This document shows, in pieces, positions 1 through 6,853 of a stretch of DNA of 17,098 nt. Numbering within the stretch: the stretch's first letter is position 1; each line of letters starts with the position of its first letter. The notes beneath the pieces were generated by a model. It ran no database searches, was not told where the DNA came from, and saw only the letters and a list, made by a program, of their open reading frames with translations. A program made the translations under genes and the position numbers. Source of the DNA: an uncultured Selenomonadales bacterium. GTDB lineage: Bacteria; Bacillota; Negativicutes; Selenomonadales; Selenomonadaceae. The DNA lies in assembly GCA_937915725.1 (NCBI GenBank), contig CALGGV010000036.1:1-17098 (forward strand), given 5' to 3'.

Positions 1-1
1 T

Positions 2-1057
2 GCAGAATTGAAGGCGGGCGAAGTAGGCTACATTTGCGGCAGTTTAAAAGACGTGCGCGACGTTCGAGTCGGCGATACAATCACAAATTCTGAAAAACCT
101 GCGCGAGCATTGGAAGGTTACCGCGCGCCCGTACCAATGGTTTTTTGCGGCTTGTACCCTACTGAAAGTGTTGACTACGATAATTTGAAAGAGGCGTTAG
201 AAAAATTGCAACTCAATGACGCCGCCCTTGTCTACGAGCCGGAAACTTCAGCCGCGTTAGGTTTTGGTTTTCGTTGCGGATTTTTGGGCTTGTTGCATAT
301 GGACGTTGTACAAGAAAGGCTTGAACGTGAATATAATTTGAAACTTGTTACAACCGCGCCTTCAGTTGTCTACCGCGTCAACAAAACTAACGGCGAAATT
401 TTGACGATTGATAACCCCGCCGCCTTGCCGCCAATTACTGAAATTAAATCTATTGAAGAACCGATTGTTAAAGCAACGGTAATTGTACCGAGTGATTATA
501 TTGGCGCGGTTATGGAACTTTGCCGGGAAAAGCGCGGCACTTATAAAAGTATGGATTATATCGACAAGACGCGCGTTTTGCTTACTTACGAAATACCGCT
601 GAATGAAATTATTTATGACTTTTTCGACAAGTTAAAATCTATGACGCGCGGTTATGCAAGTTTAGACTACGAGCCGTCAAGTTATTCAGAATCAGATTTA
701 GTCAAGTTGGATATTTTACTGAACGGCGATATTGTTGACGCTTTAAGCTCCATTGTACACCGCACGCGCTCTGCGAAAGTCGGACGCACTTTAGCTTTAA
801 AATTGAAAAGAATTATTCCCGAGCAACTTTTTGATATTCCGGTACAGGCGGCTATTGGCGGCAGGATTATTGCGCGTGAAACAGTCAAGGCGCGGCGAAA
901 AGACGTTTTGGCGAAATGTTACGGCGGCGACGTTTCACGCAAGCGCAAACTTTTAGAAAAACAAAAGGAAGGCAAAAAGCGTATGAAAGCTGTTGGAAGT
1001 GTCGAATTGCCGCAAGAGGCTTTTATGGCAGTTTTGACGGTTAATGACGAAGTTTAA
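2..1057 (+). CDS. lepA: Elongation factor 4 (LepA), C-terminal part, 5' end outside window
   Basis: LepA/EF4 is a ribosome-associated translational GTPase that acts on elongating or stalled ribosomes. The frame is open from the first bases (AELKAGEVGYI...), so the gene continues upstream. About 351 of the usual ~600 residues are present: the end of domain II, then the EF-G-like domains III and IV and the LepA-specific C-terminal domain. The G domain lies outside the window. Family signatures visible are GFRCGFLGLLHMDVVQERLE (domain III), the DYEPSSY segment, and the very conserved tail MKAVGSVELPQEAFMAVL. The gene ends in TAA and is followed at once by a hairpin terminator, so it is probably the last gene of its unit. 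Identification is secure; only the N-terminal half is unseen. Confidence 0.97.
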   Translation, partial: AELKAGEVGYICGSLKDVRDVRVGDTITNSEKPARALEGYRAPVPMVFCGLYPTESVDYDNLKEALEKLQLNDAALVYEPETSAALGFGFRCGFLGLLHMDVVQERLEREYNLKLVTTAPSVVYRVNKTNGEILTIDNPAALPPITEIKSIEEPIVKATVIVPSDYIGAVMELCREKRGTYKSMDYIDKTRVLLTYEIPLNEIIYDFFDKLKSMTRGYASLDYEPSSYSESDLVKLDILLNGDIVDALSSIVHRTRSAKVGRTLALKLKRIIPEQLFDIPVQAAIGGRIIARETVKARRKDVLAKCYGGDVSRKRKLLEKQKEGKKRMKAVGSVELPQEAFMAVLTVNDEV

Positions 1058-1081
1058 ATTGAATTGGCTGTAGACGTGCTG

Positions 1082-1109
1082 AAAAACGCCCGTAGCGCGT
1101 TTTTATTTT
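1082..1109 (+). terminator. Intrinsic terminator after lepA
   Basis: An 8-bp perfect stem (AAAAACGC at 1082-1089 with GCGTTTTT at 1097-1104, 7-nt loop) runs into a T-rich tail about 25 nt after the lepA stop. A second short inverted repeat (GTAGACG 1070-1076 / CGTCTAC 1147-1153) brackets it and has no clear role. The remaining bases up to 1186 show only the Shine-Dalgarno of the next gene; no convincing promoter was found. Confidence 0.65.
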
Positions 1110-1186
1110 GGGGTATAGGTAAATGTATCTAAAAGGCTCAATCGTGCGTCTACGTCGATTTTAGCGCAAATTAAAGGGGTATTTTT

Positions 1187-2830
1187 TTGACAGAAAAAAT
1201 TGGAAAAATTGGAGCCGACGGTTTGATTTTAATGTTTGCTTGCGGTATGACAATTTTAAAATCGTGGCAAATTGATAACGATACATGGTTTATTTTGAAT
1301 TGCGGGCGTTACGTCGTTGAAACAGGAACAATTCCGCACGAAGAATTTGCAACAATGCATGAAGGTCTTCATTATGTAATGGAGCAATGGTTGACAGCGG
1401 TTATTTTTTGGGAAATTTACAGCAATTTTGGCGCAGACGCGCTTATAAGTTTTGCATGGCTTATCGGATTTATTTCAATGTTCATGTATTATAAACTTTG
1501 CTTATTTGTCAGCAACGGCAATAAAAAAGTTTCGGCGTTGTTATCATTTATAATTGCAACAATAATGACGATTGCATTTTTGGTAACGCGCCCGCAAATT
1601 TTTTCCACGCTGATTTTGTTGACAGAAATTTTTTTATTGGAAAAATATTTTCGTGAAAGAAAAATCCGGACGCTATGTGCATTGCCAATTTTGTCCGCAC
1701 TTTTTATAAATCTTCATTCGGCACTTTGGTCAATGATGCTAATTGTACTTTTGCCTTTTGTCGTTGAAAGTTTTGTACTAAATTTCAAAAAAATTTCTAC
1801 GCCATTTTTGCCGCTGATTCTTGCGGGAGCGGGAATTTTTTTGGCGGGTTTTTTGAATCCTTACGGTTGGGAGGCAATGATATTTCTTTTTACTTCGTAC
1901 GATCCGTCAATACATAGCGATATTTTGGAATTGTCACCGACTTCTATAAAATACAATGCCGGAATAATATTTTTTATTTTTTCCGCGCTGTTAATCGTTG
2001 AATTTACCAAAAAAGACTTACCGCTAAGATATTTTTTTCTGTCATTTGGAATAATGATTTTAGGATTTATAGCGATTAGAAATGTACTGCTGTTTTTAAT
2101 GTTGGCAACTTTCCCGCTTGCATTTGCCGCCAAAGATTGGCATCCTTTCGACAAAATTTTCAACTTGAGGCACAAATTTTTTATCCCGTTATTTTTAGTT
2201 TGCATTGCAGAAATTTATTCACTTTTATCAAATCCGGATTATTCTAATACACCAATACATTTTCCAATAAAATTTGTAACTTTTTTCTCGCTGATATTTT
2301 TGGTATGTTTCATATTTTTTTACCGGCGGGAAGGAAAATTATTCAGCGAAGAAATTTTTATATTGCGCAGAAAACCGTTAATTGCGCTGGCAACTTTGCA
2401 GATTATAATTTTTGCGGCACTGATTTATTTTTTGGCTCCCATGCAAAAATACGAAATATATAAACCGGCAGTGGAATTTTTATTAAAAGAAAACCGCGCA
2501 GAAGATATAATTCTTTGGACGGGTTTTAACAGTGGCGGCTATTTTGAATTTAATGGAATTAAAACTTATTTAGACGCAAGACCGGAAATTTTCTCATTTG
2601 CCAATAATCATAAGGCAGATATTATCAATGAATATTTTGAATTTCATCAAGGCGATTTAAACTACATGGAATTTTTTGCACGCTACAATTTCACTCATAT
2701 TTTTATAACTACTGAAGATAAAATCCCCTATTTATTGTTGTCGCAGGATAAAAATTATCAGCTGTTATTTGAATATGATTTTCCAAATGGCAAAGGACAC
2801 GGGCGAATTTTTGCGCCGGTAAAAAAATGA
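1187..2830 (+). CDS. Polytopic membrane protein, GT-C glycosyltransferase-like
   Basis: A 547-residue integral membrane protein with roughly eleven hydrophobic segments between residues ~10 and ~430, then a soluble C-terminal domain of ~110 residues. The segment after the first membrane helix carries IDNDTWF (D30, D32, W34), GTIPHEEF and a later EQWL (E66, W68). This pattern of an acidic pair plus D/E-W residues in the first outer loop is typical of GT-C glycosyltransferases that use lipid-linked sugar donors. The tail has a GFNSGGYFEF...YLDARPEIF block often seen at the end of such proteins. Catalysis and substrate are inferred; no named family member was recognised. The TTG start is chosen because AAAGGGG (1174-1180) lies 6-7 nt upstream. 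Its last bases overlap the hemW start (ATGA), so the two are co-translated. Its neighbour at 3930 is also a glycosyltransferase, which supports a role in glycan or glycoprotein assembly. Confidence 0.6.
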   Translation: MTEKIGKIGADGLILMFACGMTILKSWQIDNDTWFILNCGRYVVETGTIPHEEFATMHEGLHYVMEQWLTAVIFWEIYSNFGADALISFAWLIGFISMFMYYKLCLFVSNGNKKVSALLSFIIATIMTIAFLVTRPQIFSTLILLTEIFLLEKYFRERKIRTLCALPILSALFINLHSALWSMMLIVLLPFVVESFVLNFKKISTPFLPLILAGAGIFLAGFLNPYGWEAMIFLFTSYDPSIHSDILELSPTSIKYNAGIIFFIFSALLIVEFTKKDLPLRYFFLSFGIMILGFIAIRNVLLFLMLATFPLAFAAKDWHPFDKIFNLRHKFFIPLFLVCIAEIYSLLSNPDYSNTPIHFPIKFVTFFSLIFLVCFIFFYRREGKLFSEEIFILRRKPLIALATLQIIIFAALIYFLAPMQKYEIYKPAVEFLLKENRAEDIILWTGFNSGGYFEFNGIKTYLDARPEIFSFANNHKADIINEYFEFHQGDLNYMEFFARYNFTHIFITTEDKIPYLLLSQDKNYQLLFEYDFPNGKGHGRIFAPVKK

Positions 2831-3918
2831 TTTATATACACATTCCATTTTGCGTGCGAAAATGCAATTACTGCGCGTTCAATTCAAAAGTTTCAAACGA
2901 GGAAGAAATTTCTGCTTACGTTGACGCGCTGATTTCTGAAATAAAATTCCATTCTCTAACTCCTAGCTCCTCTTCTCTGTATTTCGGCGGAGGAACGCCC
3001 AGCATTTTAAAAATCAGTCAGCTTGAAAAAATTCTTTCCTGTTTGAAAATTGACAGCGCGGCTGAAATTACGATTGAAACTAATCCCGGTACTGTTGACG
3101 AAAATTATTTAAAAAATCTGCGCGAGCTTGGATTCAACCGCTTAAGTTTGGGCGTGCAAAGTTTCAACGACGAACTTTTGAAAATTTTGGGCAGGATTCA
3201 CGATTCAAAAACCGCCCTTGAAACTATTCAAACTGCTAAAAAATTTTTTAAAAATATCAGTATCGATTTAATGTACGGCTTGCCGCGTCAAAAACTTTCC
3301 GACGTTCAAAAATCTGTAGAAATTGCCGTCGCGCAGGATATTCAGCACATTTCGATTTACGGCTTAGAAATTGAGGACGATACAAATTTTGGCAAATTGT
3401 ACGCCACCGGAAAATTAATTTTGCCCGATGATGAAGAAATGTATGATTATATCGTTGAGACTTTGCCGCGCGCAGGCTTTGAACGCTACGAAATTTCAAA
3501 TTTTGCAAAGAAAAATTTTGAAAGTCGCCACAATCTTGGCTACTGGACGGGCGCAAAATATTTTGGATTTGGCGCGGGCGCGCACAGTTACGACGGCAAA
3601 ATTAGAATTTCAAATATTCGTGACGTTGCCACTTATATAAAAAAAATCCGCGCCGGCGAAAGTGTTTCCATTGTTGAGGAAATTATTTCGCCAAACGCGG
3701 CTATGGAAGAATTTTGCTTTTTAGGTTTACGCACTGCAAAGGGTTTAAGTGTTGAAACTTTTTCTAAAAAATTTGGAACAGATATTTTTGAAATTTACGG
3801 CGCGGTTATCGAAAAATATTTAAAATTGGAACTGCTGAATTTTTCTGACGGGCAAATTTTTTTGACGCCACGCGGTATGAAATTGGGCAATATTATTTTC
3901 GCAGATTTTTTATTGTAG
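2827..3918 (+). CDS. hemW: HemW-like radical SAM protein (heme chaperone family)
   Basis: A 363-residue radical SAM enzyme. The N-terminus MIYIHIPFC begins at the ATG; C9, C13 and C16 form the CxxxCxxC motif that holds the 4Fe-4S cluster. The next position is F18, not a fourth Cys, which separates HemW from true HemN coproporphyrinogen dehydrogenases. GGGTPS (54-59) is the SAM-binding glycine motif; LSLGVQSF and the HNLGYW...GFGAGAHS block, diagnostic of HemW, follow. HemW proteins bind heme and are thought to deliver it to respiratory proteins; older annotations call them oxygen-independent coproporphyrinogen III oxidase. The start overlaps the preceding stop by 4 nt. Oddity: codons 41-51 (2947-2979) are a pyrimidine-rich run giving HSLTPSSSSL, unlike the surrounding codon use, in a loop that is variable in the family. 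Confidence 0.92.
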   Translation: MIYIHIPFCVRKCNYCAFNSKVSNEEEISAYVDALISEIKFHSLTPSSSSLYFGGGTPSILKISQLEKILSCLKIDSAAEITIETNPGTVDENYLKNLRELGFNRLSLGVQSFNDELLKILGRIHDSKTALETIQTAKKFFKNISIDLMYGLPRQKLSDVQKSVEIAVAQDIQHISIYGLEIEDDTNFGKLYATGKLILPDDEEMYDYIVETLPRAGFERYEISNFAKKNFESRHNLGYWTGAKYFGFGAGAHSYDGKIRISNIRDVATYIKKIRAGESVSIVEEIISPNAAMEEFCFLGLRTAKGLSVETFSKKFGTDIFEIYGAVIEKYLKLELLNFSDGQIFLTPRGMKLGNIIFADFLL

Positions 3919-3929
3919 GAGTGATTTTA

Positions 3930-5483
3930 TTGGACGCGCTGGAAATTTACGCGGCGGCTCTTGCCGAATACAGAAATAAAAATTACGAAAAAGCCCTTGA
4001 AATTCTTGAGGAATTTAATAAAATTGCGCCGAATTGGAGTAAGGCAATTTTATTGGAGGCGTACATTCACCGCGACCAAAAATTATATCTTAGTGAAATT
4101 TCTGCACTGGAAAAATTTTTTAAAGTAACTGATATTGAACAGGAAAAAATTTTGGCGGCTGATGTTTACAGTTTGCTTGGCTCGGCTCTTAGAAATTTGG
4201 GAAATTCAAAGGCGGCTGTTAATTGCTTTATAAATTCTGCGCGCCTTGAAGAAAAACCAACTGCAATTTGTACCGAAATTTCAAATGCAATTTTTGCCGC
4301 AAATGACGTTGAAAATTTTACAGCTGAAGATTTTAAAAATCTTTACGCCGAATATCAAAAAAATCTGGCTTGTATTCAGCCCTTTGAAAAAAAAACTTAC
4401 AATCATAAAAAATTGCGCGTAGGTTATCTTTCAGCTGATTTTAAGGAACATCCGGTAATGTTTTGGGCGTCCGCGTTAATCTTTGAAAGTAATAAAAATC
4501 TTTTTGAAGTTTATTGCTACAGCGCAGGGAAAATTTTTGACGCCGTGACCGAACAAATAAAAAATTCCGTCGAAGGCTGGCGGGATATTTCAGATTTAAG
4601 CGATTTTGACGCGGCTAAATTAATTCGTTCAGATGAAATTGATATTCTTTTTGATTTTTCAGGACACACAAGCAATAATCGTTTACCGATAATGGCTTAT
4701 CGCCCTGCCGCCGTTCAAATTTCCGGAATTGGTTATATGAACAGCACGGGCTTAAATTGTGTGGATTATTTTTTGAGTGATGAAATTTGCAGCGAACATT
4801 TTTCAGCGATACAAAATTTTTTTACTGAAAATATAATTTGCATGACGCACAGTCATTTTTGCTACACGCCACTAAAAAAAATGCCCGCGCCGAAAATTGC
4901 TCCGAGCATTTCAAAGGGGTATGTGACTTTTGGCTGTTTTAACAATTTCAGCAAGATAACTGATTCAATGTTGGCGGCGTGGAAAAAAATTCTTGACGCT
5001 GTACCAAATTCTAAATTAATTCTCAAGCATAGGATTTTTGATACTGTCGAATGTAGAAATTTTGTTTCGACGCGCCTGCAAAATTTAGGAATAGAAATTT
5101 CACGTGTTGAATTGCGCGGCTTTTCGGCGGATTATTTGGAGCAATACGGCGAAATTGATATTGCGCTGGATACTTTTCCTTACAACGGCGGAATAACAAC
5201 TTGTGAGGCGTTATATATGGGCGTGCCTGTCATTTCTTTGTACGGCGATAGACACGGTACAAGATTTGGCTTAAGCATTTTAAAAAATATTGGGCTTGAT
5301 GAATTTGCAGTACCGAATTTTGAAGAATATATCAAACGCGCCGTTGCACTTGCAAACGATAAAAATTTACTACAAATACTGCGAAAAAATCTGCGCGCCA
5401 TTATGGAAAATTCGCCCTTAATGAACACCAAAGAATATGTTCAAGAATTGGAAGAATTTTATATTGCGGCGTGTGAAAATTAA
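3930..5483 (+). CDS. TPR-containing GT41 (SPINDLY/OGT-type) glycosyltransferase
   Basis: Probably transfers a sugar from a nucleotide-sugar donor to Ser/Thr (or Asn) of proteins in the cytoplasm. The product is 517 residues. Residues ~1-120 contain two to three TPR-like helix pairs (EYRNKNYEKALEILEEF is the clearest). From ~160 comes the GT41 catalytic region: LRVGYLSADFKEHPV with H174 at the position of the OGT catalytic-site His, DFSGHT...RPAAVQISGIGY, VTFGCFNNFSKI with K342 at the UDP-contacting Lys position, and LDTFPYNGGITTCEAL...GVPVISLYG, the donor-phosphate loop. Start: the longest frame begins at GTG 3921, but AGGAG (3917-3921) overlaps that codon and lies 8 nt before TTG 3930, so TTG is preferred. 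It follows hemW by only 11 nt and is probably co-transcribed with it and the GT-C-like gene. The acceptor is unknown; flagellin or surface proteins are common bacterial targets. Confidence 0.85.
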   Translation: MDALEIYAAALAEYRNKNYEKALEILEEFNKIAPNWSKAILLEAYIHRDQKLYLSEISALEKFFKVTDIEQEKILAADVYSLLGSALRNLGNSKAAVNCFINSARLEEKPTAICTEISNAIFAANDVENFTAEDFKNLYAEYQKNLACIQPFEKKTYNHKKLRVGYLSADFKEHPVMFWASALIFESNKNLFEVYCYSAGKIFDAVTEQIKNSVEGWRDISDLSDFDAAKLIRSDEIDILFDFSGHTSNNRLPIMAYRPAAVQISGIGYMNSTGLNCVDYFLSDEICSEHFSAIQNFFTENIICMTHSHFCYTPLKKMPAPKIAPSISKGYVTFGCFNNFSKITDSMLAAWKKILDAVPNSKLILKHRIFDTVECRNFVSTRLQNLGIEISRVELRGFSADYLEQYGEIDIALDTFPYNGGITTCEALYMGVPVISLYGDRHGTRFGLSILKNIGLDEFAVPNFEEYIKRAVALANDKNLLQILRKNLRAIMENSPLMNTKEYVQELEEFYIAACEN

Positions 5484-5511
5484 AAAAATCTGCCACGTAG
5501 GACAGATTTTT
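5484..5511. terminator. Bidirectional hairpin terminator between convergent genes
   Basis: AAAAATCTG (5484-5492) pairs with CAGATTTTT (5503-5511), and CC/GG can extend the stem above a bulged A. A-runs on one side and T-runs on the other make it work in both directions. It starts at the stop of the GT41 gene and reaches the stop of the converging PIN gene (5511-5513). Confidence 0.75.
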
Positions 5512-5912
5512 CAAGTCAAATATTTTTGGTAAAATTCTCGCGCAGTCACTATTTCAATTCCTGCAAAATTTTTTATCGTCAATAAATCATTATCGCCGCT
5601 GACAATGTAAATTGCCTTTGCATCAATCGCACAATTTATAAATTTATCATCATCGGGATCGCGGCAAATTTTTAAATCAGAAACAATTTCAAAACTTTGT
5701 AAGTTGCTGAAAAATTTTTTGCGAAGTTCTTTATCTAAACTATATTTAGGCTTTAAAATTTTTTGATTAATCTTTTTTGTGTATTCTTCAAAAATTTTAT
5801 CGTTTACGCAGATATGAAATTTTTCTTCATCAAGTTCAGACAAAAGTTTTTTGGGCAACCCGTTAAAAAATAATCCGGAAATTAAAATATTCGTGTCAAT
5901 TAAAATTCTCAT
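5511..5912 (-). CDS. PIN-domain protein, probable type II toxin (ribonuclease)
   Basis: A 133-residue single PIN domain, the usual size for stand-alone toxins of the 'putative toxin component, PIN family'. Acidic residues expected to bind Mg/Mn are in place: D6 in LIDTNIL, E42 in the FEEY segment, the RDPDDDKF cluster (D85-D89), and D107/D109 in SGDND. Such proteins cut RNA when freed from their antitoxin. The ATG overlaps the stop of the upstream small gene (ATGA, 5909-5912), the usual antitoxin-first arrangement with translational coupling. It converges on the GT41 gene and shares its terminator. The domain assignment is firm; toxicity and RNA target are inferred from family and context. 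A chromosomal PIN protein with a housekeeping role is a less likely alternative. Confidence 0.82.
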   Translation of the reverse strand: MRILIDTNILISGLFFNGLPKKLLSELDEEKFHICVNDKIFEEYTKKINQKILKPKYSLDKELRKKFFSNLQSFEIVSDLKICRDPDDDKFINCAIDAKAIYIVSGDNDLLTIKNFAGIEIVTAREFYQKYLT

Positions 5913-6139
5913 TTTTGTTTAGCACTCTCACGGCGTGTTTCTTTTACCCAGCCGTTTACATACTCAGCAATTTCATCTTCATATTTATCGGGGTCTGTTT
6001 GCCATTTTGCAAGATTCATTTGCTCTTTGGCGTATTCTTCATCTTTCAAAAAATCTTTTGCGTACTGAACAATCGCAAAAAGATATTCTTCAGGCATTTT
6101 TTCCATTAAAGAAATTGCCTCGTTTCTTAATTCTGTCAT
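5909..6139 (-). CDS. Small protein, probable antitoxin of the PIN toxin
   Basis: A 76-residue acidic protein upstream of and overlapping the PIN gene. The first ~33 residues (TELRNEAISLMEKMPEEYLFAIVQYAKDFL) look like the short helical domain seen in small antitoxins paired with PIN toxins; the rest is charged (EEYAKEQMNLAKW...DEIAEYVNGW) and could wrap the toxin, ending in a basic tail RRESAKQK. No ribbon-helix-helix or AbrB signature was recognised, so DNA binding and autoregulation are not evident. The ATG is preceded by GAGGTGAT (revcomp of 6145-6152) at normal spacing. No clear promoter is visible in the 50 bases between this gene and the ilvN terminator. The role is inferred mainly from pairing and overlap. 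Confidence 0.65.
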   Translation of the reverse strand: MTELRNEAISLMEKMPEEYLFAIVQYAKDFLKDEEYAKEQMNLAKWQTDPDKYEDEIAEYVNGWVKETRRESAKQK

Positions 6140-6188
6140 TTTTTATCACCTCTCAAAAATATTTCAGTAAAAAAATAAAATTTCCTTC

Positions 6189-6221
6189 AAAAAAACTCCG
6201 ACCATTTCAGCCGGAGTTTTT
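6189..6221 (-). terminator. Intrinsic terminator of the ilvBN operon
   Basis: AAAAACTCCG (6191-6200) and CGGAGTTTTT (6212-6221) form a 10-bp perfect stem with an 11-nt loop. Read on the minus strand it follows the ilvN stop by about 20 nt and ends in a run of T. It also insulates the toxin-antitoxin pair from ilvBN transcription. Confidence 0.8.
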
Positions 6222-6241
6222 ATTTTTGAATAAATTTCAAT

Positions 6242-6742
6242 CTACATTTTTTTTACCGGAATTGGACCGCGTGAAAGTGCAATAGCTCCCGTGCGTGCAA
6301 TTTCCACAATTTCATAATCGCTCAAAACTTCGCAAATTGCGTCAATTTTTCTTTGGTTGCCTGTAAGTTCGATAATGACATTTTCGCTTGTTACGTCAAC
6401 AATTTTTGCGCGGAAAATATCAACAATGCTAACTAAATCTGCGCGCGCCTCTTTTGTTGCTTTAACTTTAATCATAACAAGTTCACGTTCAATCGAAGGA
6501 GCTTTACTCAAGTTTACAATTTTGATAACGTCAATTAATTTGCCGAGCTGATTTACAACTTGATCCAGTTCGTTTTCACTTTCGACGCTGACAACAATAT
6601 TAATTCTTGTAACGCTGGGCTCTTCGGTGTAACCTGCAGAAATACTTTCAATGTTAAAAGCGCGGCGGCTGATTAACCCTGCAACGTGAGTTAAAACGCC
6701 GGGCTTGTTATCTACCAAAACGGCTAATAAAAATTTCTTCAT
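6242..6742 (-). CDS. ilvN: Acetolactate synthase, small (regulatory) subunit
   Basis: Regulatory subunit of acetohydroxyacid synthase, the first common step of valine, leucine and isoleucine synthesis; it activates the catalytic subunit and gives valine feedback control. At 166 residues it has the normal family length. The N-terminal ACT domain (residues ~3-75) shows the family pattern LAVLVDNKPGVLTHVAGLISRRAFNIESISAG; the C-terminal domain includes ERELVMIKVKA and ELTGNQRKIDA. The gene ends 21 nt before a strong terminator. Its start is unusual: the ATG is preceded by GCCAATTATA with no Shine-Dalgarno sequence, and no other in-frame start codon exists upstream. A heptamer-repeat hairpin separates it from ilvB, whose 3' flank has an unused AGGGGG. 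The symbol ilvN could equally be ilvH; the paralogues cannot be told apart here. Confidence 0.95.
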   Translation of the reverse strand: MKKFLLAVLVDNKPGVLTHVAGLISRRAFNIESISAGYTEEPSVTRINIVVSVESENELDQVVNQLGKLIDVIKIVNLSKAPSIERELVMIKVKATKEARADLVSIVDIFRAKIVDVTSENVIIELTGNQRKIDAICEVLSDYEIVEIARTGAIALSRGPIPVKKM

Positions 6743-6759
6743 TATAATTGGCAGTTTTA

Positions 6760-6826
<67 letters not shown>

Positions 6827-6839
6827 AAAAACACCTTTT

Positions 6840-6848
6840 CCCCCTTTC
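6840..6848 (-). promoter_or_regulatory. Orphan Shine-Dalgarno-like sequence between ilvB and the repeat
   Basis: On the minus strand GAAAGGGGG occurs just after the ilvB stop, the place where the ilvN ribosome-binding site would be expected, but the ilvN ATG is about 97 nt further on, beyond the heptamer repeat. A nearby GTG opens only a short unrelated frame. This suggests that the repeat pushed the signal away from its gene; that history is inference. Confidence 0.4.
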
Positions 6849-6853
6849 TAACC

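Noticed and set aside
1861..2205. Open frame antisense to the GT-C-like membrane gene
   Set aside because: Lies wholly within the membrane-protein frame, has no domain signature and reflects low stop frequency opposite hydrophobic codons.
5097..5109. parS-like sequence ATTTCACGTGTTG inside the GT41 gene
   Set aside because: Only the left half and centre (TTTCACGTG) match TGTTTCACGTGAAACA; the right half does not. GTGAAAC or GTTTCAC half-sites in lepA and parA are also incomplete.
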